In this document: positions 31,917-40,823 of the stretch, one piece after another | Layout of the letters: every line of letters begins with the position of its first letter | How positions within the stretch are numbered: position 1 is the stretch's first letter | Source of the DNA: Aliigemmobacter aestuarii | GTDB taxonomy: Bacteria; Pseudomonadota; Alphaproteobacteria; Rhodobacterales; Rhodobacteraceae | Direction: 5' to 3' | DNA: 64,000 nucleotides | Assembly (NCBI RefSeq): GCF_004799285.1 | Contig: NZ_SSND01000001.1 | Location: 682,001-746,000 of the forward strand | Notes under the pieces: generated by a model | What the model was told of the DNA's origin: nothing | Database searches by the model: none | What the model saw: the letters and a program-made list of their open reading frames with translations, nothing else | Made by a program: the position numbers and the translations under genes

Positions 31917-33664
31917 TCGGCGGCCTCGCGGCTTTCAGCCACGTCGGGAAGGCGCACCGTCACCGTCGTCCCCGCGCCGGGGCGTGAGGCGATGTCCATC
32001 CGGCCGCCGAATTCCTCGACGATGGCGCGGCTGATCGACAGGCCAAGCCCAAGCCCCTCGCCCGAGACCTTGGTGGAAAAGAACGGTTCGGTCACGCGGG
32101 GCAGGTCGGCCTCGGCGATGCCGGGGCCATTGTCGGACACTGCCAGAACCGGACCCGGCCCAAGCGTCAGGCGCACCTCGCCCGCCGTCCGGCCCTCGAC
32201 CGCATCGAGTGCGTTCAAGAGAAGGTTGACGCAGACCTGTTCCATCCGCACAGGACCCACACGGGCAGGCAAGGCATGGGGTGGCAGCGCAAAGGCCGGG
32301 GCGACCCCCACCGCGCGGGCGCGCGGCGCGACCAGTTCCAGCGCGTTCGTCGCGACGTCGCGCAGGTCGATCACGTCAAGCTGGCCGCGATCGGGCCGGG
32401 CGAAGCTTTTCAGGTGCTTTGTCGTCCGCTGCATCCGGCGCACCAGCCCGCGCGCCTTTTCGATCCTCCCAGCCGTCGGCGCATCCGCCGGGGGCAGGCC
32501 GATTTCGGCGGCGGCCAGCGTCGCCTCCATCGCGGCCAGGGGCTGGCTGATCTCGTGCACGATGGCGGCCGACATCCGGCCAAGGGCGGCCATCTTCTCG
32601 GACTGGACAAGATTGTCCTGCGCGGCGCGCAGATCGGCCTCGGTGCGCCGCCGCGCCTCGACCTCGCGCGCCAGATCGGCGGTGCGTTCCGCGACCCGCG
32701 CCTCAAGCTCGGCCGACTGGCGCAGCCGCAGCTGGATCAGTTCGTGGCGCTGGTGGCGGATCTTGGCGATCCCGGTCAGAAGGGCCGCCAGCAGCGCGGC
32801 CCCCAACGCCCAGAGCTGCGCCGCCCCTTGGACCGGAGCCAGGGGCGCAGCGGCGATGAGCTGCCAGTTCTCGCGCGGCAGGGGCGCAAGCCGGTGGCGC
32901 ATCGCACCAGCCCCCGCCAGCGTCAGCCGGCCATCGGCCAGAAGCGGCGCGGCCTGTTCCAGCGCCACGCCGTCATAGGTGCGTTCCGACGCAAGGCGCA
33001 CCAGCGCCTCGGTCGCCAGAGGCGCCAGCGGGCGGTAAAGCCATTCCTCGGCCCCGGATAGGAACACGACCCCGTCACGGTCGGCCACGGCGGTCGCCTG
33101 TTCGGCCGATTGCCAGGCGCCCTGAAGCGCCTCCAGTTCGATCTTGACGACCAGAACGCCCGGCCCCGCCCCCGCGTCCGGGATGCGGACCGAATGGAAA
33201 TAGCCCGGCCGCCCGGTCGTCACCCCGATCGCGAAATAGGTGCCGCGACCCGCCTCCAGCGCCTGCCGGAAATAGGGGCGGAAGGCATAAACCTCGCCCA
33301 CGAAACTGTCAGGCGCGGCATAGTTCGACGCGGCGATCGCCAGGCCCGTCTGATCCAGCAGGAACAGTTGCGCCGCACCGGAATGGCGCACCACGGTTTC
33401 CAGATAGCGGTTCGCGGTGTCGATGGCATCGGGGTCCGCCGGGCGCGCCACGGCGGCCTTGATGCGGGCATCCTCGGCGGCGACATCCGGCAGCGCGCGA
33501 AAGCGTTCGATCTCGGCCTCGACGGCGCGCGACGACAGGATCAGCGACCGGTCAAGCTGCGCGTCGAGGTCCGACAGCAGGACCCGCAGCGCCACGAAAT
33601 GCGCCAAGAGCGCGGCGGCCAGCCCGACCAGGGCCAGAAGCGCAAGGGCACGGATCCCGGTCAC
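31913..33664 (-). CDS. DctB-like sensor histidine kinase
   Basis: A 583-residue membrane kinase: TM1 (about 4-24), a large Cache-type periplasmic sensor (about 30-290, with AIAASNYAAP and RPYFRQALEAGRGTYFA), TM2 (about 295-315), coiled coil, HisKA with MSAAIVHEISQPLAAME (H370) and a HATPase (LLLNALDAV, GLGLGLSISRAIV). The GTG start overlaps the LhgO stop (GTGA), and its stop overlaps the DctD-like gene, so three proteins are co-translated. The ligand is probably the dicarboxylate taken up by the TRAP system. Confidence 0.92.
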   Translation of the reverse strand: MTGIRALALLALVGLAAALLAHFVALRVLLSDLDAQLDRSLILSSRAVEAEIERFRALPDVAAEDARIKAAVARPADPDAIDTANRYLETVVRHSGAAQLFLLDQTGLAIAASNYAAPDSFVGEVYAFRPYFRQALEAGRGTYFAIGVTTGRPGYFHSVRIPDAGAGPGVLVVKIELEALQGAWQSAEQATAVADRDGVVFLSGAEEWLYRPLAPLATEALVRLASERTYDGVALEQAAPLLADGRLTLAGAGAMRHRLAPLPRENWQLIAAAPLAPVQGAAQLWALGAALLAALLTGIAKIRHQRHELIQLRLRQSAELEARVAERTADLAREVEARRRTEADLRAAQDNLVQSEKMAALGRMSAAIVHEISQPLAAMEATLAAAEIGLPPADAPTAGRIEKARGLVRRMQRTTKHLKSFARPDRGQLDVIDLRDVATNALELVAPRARAVGVAPAFALPPHALPARVGPVRMEQVCVNLLLNALDAVEGRTAGEVRLTLGPGPVLAVSDNGPGIAEADLPRVTEPFFSTKVSGEGLGLGLSISRAIVEEFGGRMDIASRPGAGTTVTVRLPDVAESREAAE

Positions 33665-34875
33665 GCCGCATCCCCCAGAAGCCGGTCGGCCACATGGGCG
33701 GCAATCGGGATGGCGGCGGTCGCCGCGGGCGAGGGCGCGTTGCAGACATGCAGCGAATTGGCCGTGCGCGCGAACAGGAAATCGTCGATCAGCCGCCCGT
33801 CGCGCGCCACCGCCTGCGCCCGGACGCCCGCGCGATAGGGTGCGAGGTCGGCCAACGCGATCCGGTCGCAATACTTGCGCACGCGGGCCAGATAGAGCCG
33901 GGTCGAGGCGCTGGCAGCAAGTTCACCCATCGCGGGGGTGAAATTGCGCGCCACCAGCCGCCAGAAGCCCGGCCAGACAAGCGACCCCGCAAGGTCGCGC
34001 GGCGCGACGGCAAGCCGCGAATAGGCCTCGCGCCCGCCGGCCAGCACGGCGTTCGGCCCCACGGTGAACCCGCCATCCATCTTGCGCGTCAGATGGACGC
34101 CAAGGAAGGGACGGTCAGGATCGGGAACGGGATAGATCAGGTGGTTCACCAGATTGTCAGGCTGATGCAGGATGCGGAAGTATTCGCCCCGGAAGGGGAT
34201 GATGCGGAAGGCTGCGCCGGTATCCGTCTGCGCGCCGAAGGCCAGGGCCAGGCGGTCGGCGTGAAGCCCCGCGCAGATCACCGCCTTGCCCGCCGTCAGC
34301 GCCCCCTGATCGGTGCGCAGGATCACCCCGCCCGGCAGGTCGCCGCCCCCCGTGACGCGCAGGCCGGTGCGGATCTGTCCGCCACGGGCTGTGAAAAGCT
34401 CGGCCATCCGCCGGGCCACGGCGGCATAATCGACAATGCCGGTGCTGGGTGACAGCAGCGCCGCCTCGGCCCGGATGTTGGGTTCCAGCGCCCGCGCCTC
34501 GGCCCCCGTCAGGGGCTCGATCGGGATGCCGTTCGCCTCGGCCCGGTCCTGAAGCGCGCGCATCCGCACCACCTCGTTCGCGTCGGTCGCCACGATCAGC
34601 TTGCCGCAGGTCTGGTGGGGGATGGCGTGTTCGTCGCAGAAATCACGCGTCGCCGCCACGCCGGCCCGGCAGAACCGTGCCTTCAGGCTGCCCGGCGCAT
34701 AGTAGACGCCCGCATGGATCACGCCCGAGTTGCGCCCGGACTGATGCAGGGCGACGGCGGCCTCCTTCTCGATCAGGATCAGGCGGGCGCGGCCCATGCG
34801 GCGTTGCAGTTCCAGCGCCGTGGCAAGCCCGACGATGCCGCCGCCCAGAATGATGACATCCGCCGTCCGTTCCAT
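33661..34875 (-). CDS. lhgO: L-2-hydroxyglutarate oxidase
   Basis: A 404-residue FAD enzyme of the DAO family. The dinucleotide motif is DVIILGGGIVGLATALEL (residues 6-23), followed by HQSGRNSGVIHAGVYY and FLGVHLTRKMDGGFTVGPNA, which are hallmarks of LhgO. It oxidises L-2-hydroxyglutarate to 2-oxoglutarate with electrons to the quinone pool. It starts one base after the DUF1850 stop and overlaps the DctB-like start. Being within a TRAP/regulator operon, it suggests that the transporter imports a C5 dicarboxylate. Confidence 0.92.
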   Translation of the reverse strand: MERTADVIILGGGIVGLATALELQRRMGRARLILIEKEAAVALHQSGRNSGVIHAGVYYAPGSLKARFCRAGVAATRDFCDEHAIPHQTCGKLIVATDANEVVRMRALQDRAEANGIPIEPLTGAEARALEPNIRAEAALLSPSTGIVDYAAVARRMAELFTARGGQIRTGLRVTGGGDLPGGVILRTDQGALTAGKAVICAGLHADRLALAFGAQTDTGAAFRIIPFRGEYFRILHQPDNLVNHLIYPVPDPDRPFLGVHLTRKMDGGFTVGPNAVLAGGREAYSRLAVAPRDLAGSLVWPGFWRLVARNFTPAMGELAASASTRLYLARVRKYCDRIALADLAPYRAGVRAQAVARDGRLIDDFLFARTANSLHVCNAPSPAATAAIPIAAHVADRLLGDAA

Positions 34876-34876
34876 C

Positions 34877-35242
34877 CTACTCTCCGCAGGGGGCAAGGCG
34901 CAGGGCCTGACCCGGCGCCTTCCCCACTTCATGGCATTCGCCCGCGCTGCACAAGGTCCAACCGGCACCCGTCGCCCCCGACGAGGCCAGCCACAGTTCG
35001 GGCACCTCCGGCCCATCCGGGGCCCAGACCCACCAGCCGTCCTCGATCCGCGCGCCCTCGCCCGGTTCCATCCCCGCGCCCGATCCCCTGACCGCCGCGC
35101 GGATCAGACGCAGCCCGCCGGGAACCGCGCGCCAATCCTCGCGCCACTCGACATGCTCGACCGAATGGCGCCAGGACAGCGTGATCTCCGGCGCGGCCAG
35201 CGTCAACAGGACCGCCGCACCGGAGAAAAGGCACAGGCTCAA
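34877..35242 (-). CDS. DUF1850 small membrane-linked protein
   Basis: A 121-residue protein. A short hydrophobic N-terminus (about 2-20) is followed by EITLSWRHSVEHVEWREDW, the DUF1850 signature, and a GAGMEPGEGARIEDGWW stretch. No ATG exists in a sensible position. The TTG at 35242 overlaps the TRAP stop (TTGA) and an AGGGGG run lies 7 bp upstream, so TTG is the start. DUF1850 genes regularly follow TAXI-type TRAP permeases. The function is unknown, perhaps an accessory subunit. Confidence 0.83.
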   Translation of the reverse strand: MSLCLFSGAAVLLTLAAPEITLSWRHSVEHVEWREDWRAVPGGLRLIRAAVRGSGAGMEPGEGARIEDGWWVWAPDGPEVPELWLASSGATGAGWTLCSAGECHEVGKAPGQALRLAPCGE

Positions 35243-37341
35243 GCCACGGCCCCCTTGCGCCGGGTGAACCACATCAGCCCGGCAAAGACCGCGACCAGGG
35301 CAAAGCCGATCTCGTCGGTCAGGGGCAGTGCGGCGACCAGGGTGAAGGCAGCGGCCATCGCCAGCCCGCGTTCCCACAGGGCCAGCGGCCTGCCCAGCCA
35401 TCCGATCACCGCCACACCCCAAAGCCCGATCGACAGCGCGGCCTTGACCACCACATAGGCCACCGCCGGAACAAGGCCGATCGCTTCGGCCACCGGCCCA
35501 CCGGGCTGCAGCATCAGCGCGGGCGAATAGACCGCCATGAACGGGATGACAAACCCGGCTGCCGCGATCTTGACCGCGTTCAGGCTGATCGTCAGCCCGC
35601 GCTCCTTCGCGATCGGGGCGGCCGCGAAACAGGCCAGCGCGACCGGCGGCGTCAGGTCGGCGAGGATGCCGAAGTAGAAGACGAACATGTGGCTGACGAT
35701 CAGCGGCACGCCCAGTTCCAGAAGCGCGGGCCCCGCGATCGACGAGGTGATGATGTAGTTGGGGATCGTGGGAATCCCCATGCCCAGGACGATGCAGGTC
35801 AGCATGGTCAGCACCAGCGACAGGAACAGGCTGCTTTCGCCCACGCCCACGATGAACTGGCCAAAGGTATTGGCGGCCCCGGTCAGGGTCATCGTGCCGA
35901 TGATCACGCCCACCAGCGCACAGGCGATGCCGACCGGAAGCGCCGTCTTGGCCCCGTCGGCCAGGCTGTCGCGGCACAGCACAAGCGTTTCGCGTCCGCC
36001 CTTCGACAGCGCGTTCCAGCCGATCAGCACCGCCAGCGCCACCACGACCACCATGATCCCGAACTGCAGGAAGGATGCCGCCACCAGCCCCAGCCCGATC
36101 CAGAAGATGTAGCGGATCGCGCCGTCGGGCAGCCCCAGGGCCACCGATGCGCCAAGAATCAGAAGCGCGGTCAGCGCCAGCCCGACGGTGCCCGCGAACA
36201 GGGGCGTGTAGCCGGAAAACAGCAGCCACACGAGGACCGCCAGCGGCAGGACAAGGTGCCATCCCTCGCGGATCGCGCGGCGCGGCGAGGGCAGGTCTTC
36301 GCGCGCCATGCCGCGCAGGCCCATGCGCCCGGCTTCCAGGTGGACCATCCAGAAGGCCGAGGCGAAATAGAGGATCGCCGGGATCAGCGCGGCCTTGACC
36401 ACCTCGACGTAATCGACCCCCAGGGTTTCGGCCATGATGAAGGCGACCGCGCCCATGACGGGGGGCATGATCTGGCCGCCCATGCTGGCCGTCGCCTCGA
36501 CCCCGCCGGCGAAGGCCGGGCGGTAGCCGAAGGATTTCATCAGCGGGATGGTGAATTGCCCGGTCGTCACCACATTGGCCACCCCCGACCCCGAGATCGT
36601 GCCCATCAGCCCCGAGGACAGGACCGAAACCTTGGCAGGCCCCCCCATCCGGTGGCCGACAAGCCCCAGCGAGACATCGGTGAACAGCTTGATCATCCCG
36701 GCCTTTTCCAGAAAGGCCCCGAACAGGATGAACAGAAAGATGAAGGTCGACGAGACATAGGTCGGGATGCCGTAGATGCCTTCGGTCCCATAGGCCATGT
36801 GGTCGATCACCTGCGCAAAGTCATAGCCGCGATGGTTCAGCGGGCTTGGCAGGTGCTGGCCGAACAGGCAGTAGGCCAGGAACATCCCCGCGATGATCGG
36901 CAGGGCCGGCCCCATCAGCGCCCAGGCGGCCGCAAAGACCAGCGCCAGCGCGATCACCCCCATGACGATGTCGCGGAAAAGCGGGTCGCCCGCCCGCATC
37001 AGCAGCGGCACATATTCCCACCACTGGTAGGCCGCGACGGACACCGCCAGCACGGCAGCGCCCCAGGCGGCCCATTTCACCGCCCCGGTCTTCTTCTTCG
37101 CGATCGCCAGCAGCGGAAAGCCCAGAAGCCCCAGAAAGCCCACGTGGAAGGCGCGCGCGACCTGGCTTGTCATGTCGACCAGATGCGCGGCGGTGACGAT
37201 CTGGAACGTCGAGAAGGCCACCGCGATCCAGAACAGGATGCGCCCCTCGCGCCCGCCCGGAAAGCTGTCGGCCAAAGGATCATGCAGGCCGAGGTCGGCC
37301 GCGCCTTCGGGCATGTCGTGATGATCTCCGGGCTTTTGCAT
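35239..37341 (-). CDS. TRAP transporter fused permease (TAXI family, 4TM/12TM)
   Basis: A 700-residue permease joining the small DctQ-like part (about residues 30-170) to the large DctM-like part (about 190-690). Diagnostic stretches are TYVSSTFIFLFILFGAFLEKAGM, SVLSSGLMGTISGSGVANVVTTG, GMGIPTIPNYIITSSI and FVFYFGILADLTPPVALACFA. It couples uptake to a sodium gradient. A 4TM+12TM fusion is normal for TAXI systems. It lies 83 bp downstream of its binding protein and overlaps the DUF1850 gene. Confidence 0.95.
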   Translation of the reverse strand: MQKPGDHHDMPEGAADLGLHDPLADSFPGGREGRILFWIAVAFSTFQIVTAAHLVDMTSQVARAFHVGFLGLLGFPLLAIAKKKTGAVKWAAWGAAVLAVSVAAYQWWEYVPLLMRAGDPLFRDIVMGVIALALVFAAAWALMGPALPIIAGMFLAYCLFGQHLPSPLNHRGYDFAQVIDHMAYGTEGIYGIPTYVSSTFIFLFILFGAFLEKAGMIKLFTDVSLGLVGHRMGGPAKVSVLSSGLMGTISGSGVANVVTTGQFTIPLMKSFGYRPAFAGGVEATASMGGQIMPPVMGAVAFIMAETLGVDYVEVVKAALIPAILYFASAFWMVHLEAGRMGLRGMAREDLPSPRRAIREGWHLVLPLAVLVWLLFSGYTPLFAGTVGLALTALLILGASVALGLPDGAIRYIFWIGLGLVAASFLQFGIMVVVVALAVLIGWNALSKGGRETLVLCRDSLADGAKTALPVGIACALVGVIIGTMTLTGAANTFGQFIVGVGESSLFLSLVLTMLTCIVLGMGIPTIPNYIITSSIAGPALLELGVPLIVSHMFVFYFGILADLTPPVALACFAAAPIAKERGLTISLNAVKIAAAGFVIPFMAVYSPALMLQPGGPVAEAIGLVPAVAYVVVKAALSIGLWGVAVIGWLGRPLALWERGLAMAAAFTLVAALPLTDEIGFALVAVFAGLMWFTRRKGAVA

Positions 37342-37424
37342 GGCCCCCTCCCCTTCCCCGTCATGTTATACGAAAACGGGGGCGGAGACAGGCTCCGCCC
37401 CTCGGGTCAGACCCGCAGAAGGCC

Positions 37425-38390
37425 TTACATCAGGCCTTTTTCCTTGAAATAGCGCTCGGCGCCAGGATGCAGCGGGATCGGCATGCCCGACAGGGCATTT
37501 TCCAGCGTGATCGCGGCGGCGGCATTGTGAGCGGCGGCAAGGTCGGGAAGGCTTTCGTACAGAAGCTTCGTCATCTGATAGGCGGTTTCCTCGGAAACAT
37601 CCTCATGCGTGACGAAATAGTTCATCACGGCGACCGTCGGCACGTCGGCGGTCTGGCCTTCGTAGGTGCCGGCGGGAATCGTGGCCGCGATATAGGGCGC
37701 GCCCAGCTTTTCGGCGATTTCGGCGGGAATGGCGACCATCGTCGTCGGCATCGAGGTCGACAGATCCTTCAGCGAGGCGACGCCCAGACCCGCGGATTGC
37801 AGCGTGGAATCGAGCTGGCGGTTCTTCATCAGTTCGACCGATTCCGCGAAGGGCAGGTATTCGGTCTTGCCGAGGTCGTCATAGGTCATGCCGGCCGCCG
37901 ACAGGATGGCGCGGGCGTTCAGTTCGGTGCCCGACTTGGCCGCGCCCACCGACATCGACTTGCCTGCGAGATCGGCCAGCGTGGCCGCGCCGCTGTCGGC
38001 CGAGGCCGCGATCTGGATGAAGTTCGGGTAGGCGGCGCCGATCCCGCGCAGCTTGCCCAGGGGCGCCGAGAAACCGGCATCGGCATTGCCTTCCCATGCA
38101 TATTTCACACTGTCGCCAAGGGCGATGGCCAGCTCGCCCTTGCCCTGCTGCAGCAGGTTCAGGTTCTCGACGCTGGCCTTGGTGGACTGCACCTGGGTGC
38201 GCGCGCCGGGGATGTTGTCGCCGTAGATCTTCGACAGGGCCACCCCCACCGGATAATAGACACCCGAGGTGCCGCCGGTCAGGATGTTGATGAATTCCTC
38301 GGCCTCTGCCGCCATCGGGGCCGCCGACAGGGCCGCCGCCGCCACGGTGCCAAGGCAGAACGCCCGGCGGGTCGTCGCAAGTTTCGTCAT
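37425..38390 (-). CDS. TAXI-family TRAP solute-binding protein
   Basis: A 321-residue periplasmic protein. The signal peptide with TTRRAFCLGTVAAAALSAAPM (residues 6-26) looks Tat-like. The mature start EEFINILTGGTSGVYYPVGVALSKIYGDNIP and the later AGKSMSVGAAKSGTELNARAILSAAGMTYDD are the TAXI signature. It is the first gene of the operon and delivers ligand to the fused permease. Given LhgO downstream, the ligand may be a C5 dicarboxylate such as 2-oxoglutarate or 2-hydroxyglutarate, but this is inference. Confidence 0.93.
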   Translation of the reverse strand: MTKLATTRRAFCLGTVAAAALSAAPMAAEAEEFINILTGGTSGVYYPVGVALSKIYGDNIPGARTQVQSTKASVENLNLLQQGKGELAIALGDSVKYAWEGNADAGFSAPLGKLRGIGAAYPNFIQIAASADSGAATLADLAGKSMSVGAAKSGTELNARAILSAAGMTYDDLGKTEYLPFAESVELMKNRQLDSTLQSAGLGVASLKDLSTSMPTTMVAIPAEIAEKLGAPYIAATIPAGTYEGQTADVPTVAVMNYFVTHEDVSEETAYQMTKLLYESLPDLAAAHNAAAAITLENALSGMPIPLHPGAERYFKEKGLM

Positions 38391-38631
38391 GGTTTCCTCC
38401 TCCGGAAAGACGGGCGCGGGGTGGTCCCGCGCCGAAATCGGCCACGGGGTTGCCGGTCGTCCGGTCCCCGCGTGCAGACGGAACGCTATGCCCAAGTGCG
38501 CAAAATGCCAGCACTTGCAGCCTTCGGGCGCCCAATCTCTTGGCAAGGCGGCGCATAGTGCCGCGCAGGATTTCGCCACGGATCGCCCCGACCGGGGGCC
38601 GCTGCCCGATCCTTCGGTGCGTTTGGCGATG

Positions 38632-39246
38632 TCAGGGGCGCCCCTGCGTCCGCTTTCGGGTCCAGGTCAGCTGCCGCCAGACATAAAGCGCCGCGATGGC
38701 CAGGATCACGGCAAGCGACACAGGCCCCATCACCGCCTCGATCCGGTCGAAGTGCAGGCCCGCCGCCCATCCCGCAGCGGCAAGGCCCGCGCTCCAGATC
38801 GCGGTTCCGACCGTCGACCAGATCAGGAAACGCCCGAGTTCCATCCTGAGGATTCCGGCCGGGATCGAGATCACCGAGCGGATCGTCGGGATCATCCGGC
38901 CAAGGAACACGATCGCGCCGCCGAACCGCCCGAAGGCCGCCTGCGCGCGTTCCACATCGGGCCAGTCGATCGTCAGCCAGCGGCCATGCCGCAGGATCAG
39001 GGGCTGGAACCTGTCGATCCCGGTGATCCGCGCCAGAAAATACCAGGCAGTGTTGCCCAGCATCGCGCCCAGGGTCCCCGCAAGAATCACGCCGGTCAGG
39101 GTCATCCCGCCCGAGGCTGCGACGATTCCGGCGACGGGCATGATCACTTCGGACGGGATCGGCGGGAACACGGTTTCAAGGAACATCAGGAACGCGACCC
39201 CGGCATAACCGCCCCGCTCCACCAGATCGAACACCAGATCCTGCAC
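38632..39246 (-). CDS. DedA-family inner-membrane protein
   Basis: A 204-residue DedA/VTT protein with about five hydrophobic segments. The signature pieces are FLETVFPPIPSEVIMPVAG, FLGRMIPTIRSVISIPAGI and GTAIWSAGLAAAGW. The family takes part in membrane-lipid transport and envelope maintenance. No ATG fits; GTG at 39246 has AGGGGA 6 bp upstream and starts the conserved VQDLVFDLVERGGYAG. It stands alone, 241 bases from the TAXI gene. Confidence 0.87.
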   Translation of the reverse strand: MQDLVFDLVERGGYAGVAFLMFLETVFPPIPSEVIMPVAGIVAASGGMTLTGVILAGTLGAMLGNTAWYFLARITGIDRFQPLILRHGRWLTIDWPDVERAQAAFGRFGGAIVFLGRMIPTIRSVISIPAGILRMELGRFLIWSTVGTAIWSAGLAAAGWAAGLHFDRIEAVMGPVSLAVILAIAALYVWRQLTWTRKRTQGRP

Positions 39247-39480
39247 GCCACGTCCCCTGCCAGCCCGGATGCGGATGCCGCATCGCCTGTCGCCCAGATG
39301 GGTAGTTTCGCGCCGTTGCAAAGACGCAGGGCGCAGAAAAGACAGGTTTACCGCGAATCTTTCGGCCAGGGGGTTGCACCGTGTCGGGGCATCCACATCT
39401 TCGGGTCAGGGTGCATGTGCGATGGATCGGGCCAACCCGCCACGGGCGCGGGACCGGCGCGACCGGGGGGGTGCAGACAG

Positions 39481-40422
39481 GTGCGGATCACCGCGACGGA
39501 GACGATGGAAAAGGGCGCGGGCGATCAGCAGAGGGCCGCGGCCGACACCTTCGTTTCGCGCCACCTGACCTGGCCCGGCACGATCCGCCTGCACCGGCAC
39601 GCGCTTGGCTGGGATATCCTCAGAGCACCCGTGAACGTCATCCTGTCGCCGGTTTTCCTGCTGACCCGGCTTGCGGCGTGGCTTTTCAGGCGCATGCGCC
39701 TGCGCGGGGCAGCCGACTGGCTTGGGCGCAGGCAGATCATCCTGCGCACTTCGGTCGCGGCCAGGGTCGAGGCGCTGGTTGTCACCGATCTTCTGCGCGT
39801 TCCCCTGCCGCCGCATGCAGCGGCCCCGGACCGCGAGGCGCTGTCCATTGCGATCCTGGCCGCGCCCCGATACCGTGACGTCTTTCGCCGGCAGGGCAGC
39901 CCCGAAGCGGCGCGCGCCCTGTCGGACCGGATCGTCGCTGCGATCGGGGATTACGCCGGAACGCGTTCGGCCATCTCCGAATTCACCACGGCGCTTTTCA
40001 CCCTTGCGGTCGGGGCCATCGCCTTTCAGGCGCTCACGCCGGGCGTCATCTCGATGGCGCCGGGCGTGGCCGGGGCGTTGTCGCATAGCGCGGCGATCGA
40101 GGGCTTTCCGCTGGGGCGGACCCTGGGAAGCGCATGGTATGGGGTCTTTCCGGTGGGTCCCGAACCCTGGATGGTCGCCGCAACGGTTCTTTGCCTCGTG
40201 ATGGCCGGGGCGGTGGTCGCGGCCTTCGCGGGCATCCTTGCCGATCCGGTCCAGGCACGGCTGGGCATCCATCGGCGGCGTCTGATCCGCCTGATGGAGA
40301 CGCTGGAGGCCGAAACCGGCGGGCGCCGGGACGGACCCTTCGTCGCCAGGGAACATCTGCTGGTCCGAGTCTTCGACCTGTGGGACGCGGCGCTTTCGGT
40401 CTTGCGGGTGCTGCGCGGCTGA
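39481..40422 (+). CDS. DUF6635-like conserved membrane protein
   Basis: A protein of about 313 residues. The core TWPGTIRLHRHALGWDILRAPVNVILSPVFLLTRLAAWLF is the Rhodobacterales-type DUF6635 pattern, with further hydrophobic segments near residues 170-200 and 235-260. Function is unknown. The start is uncertain: GTG at 39481 is used, but ATG at 39505 (GGAG close upstream) also keeps the whole conserved core. It is divergent from the DedA gene. A soluble tail with RRRLIRLMETLEAE forms the C-terminus. Confidence 0.65.
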   Translation: MRITATETMEKGAGDQQRAAADTFVSRHLTWPGTIRLHRHALGWDILRAPVNVILSPVFLLTRLAAWLFRRMRLRGAADWLGRRQIILRTSVAARVEALVVTDLLRVPLPPHAAAPDREALSIAILAAPRYRDVFRRQGSPEAARALSDRIVAAIGDYAGTRSAISEFTTALFTLAVGAIAFQALTPGVISMAPGVAGALSHSAAIEGFPLGRTLGSAWYGVFPVGPEPWMVAATVLCLVMAGAVVAAFAGILADPVQARLGIHRRRLIRLMETLEAETGGRRDGPFVAREHLLVRVFDLWDAALSVLRVLRG

Positions 40423-40823
40423 CACGCGGCGGATGGAAGCCCCCCGCGCAGCCGTTCACATTTTCCGGACGCAAAAGATTGGCGACCGGGCCTTGTCATC
40501 CTATCTTCGGGACGAGTGCAGAAACAGTGTCATGGCCCCCGAAAGCATCCCCCGCGCCGCGCGCCCGGCCCTTCCCGATGACGGCCCGCAGGCTGGTGAG
40601 GCTGGTGAGGGCGGTGATCATGGCGACGACGACCGACGCGGCGACGCGAAGTTGCGCCGGATTTCGGCGGGCGACCTGTGCGCTGGAAGGCGCGCCAACC
40701 TTCCCGGTGGCCGCCTGACGACCCGCCCCCGCACGCCGGCCAAACCCGCCGCACCCGCGCCCTGCCCGCCTGCCCGCCTGATCGTCCGATCGCCAACGCC
40801 CAACCGCACCGGAACCTGAACCC
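40423..40823. other. Intergenic region upstream of the CNNM-like gene
   Basis: About 400 bases. Short frames are open on both strands but encode low-complexity Pro/Arg/Gly sequence without any recognised domain. A small tandem GCTGGTGAG duplication lies at about 40595-40612. A promoter for the CNNM-like gene is presumed, but I see no clear consensus. Confidence 0.5.

Noticed and set aside
40433-40819. Proline/arginine-rich 128-codon frame before the CNNM-like gene
   Set aside because: Low-complexity composition typical of non-coding high-GC DNA, and no domain or homologue recalled.
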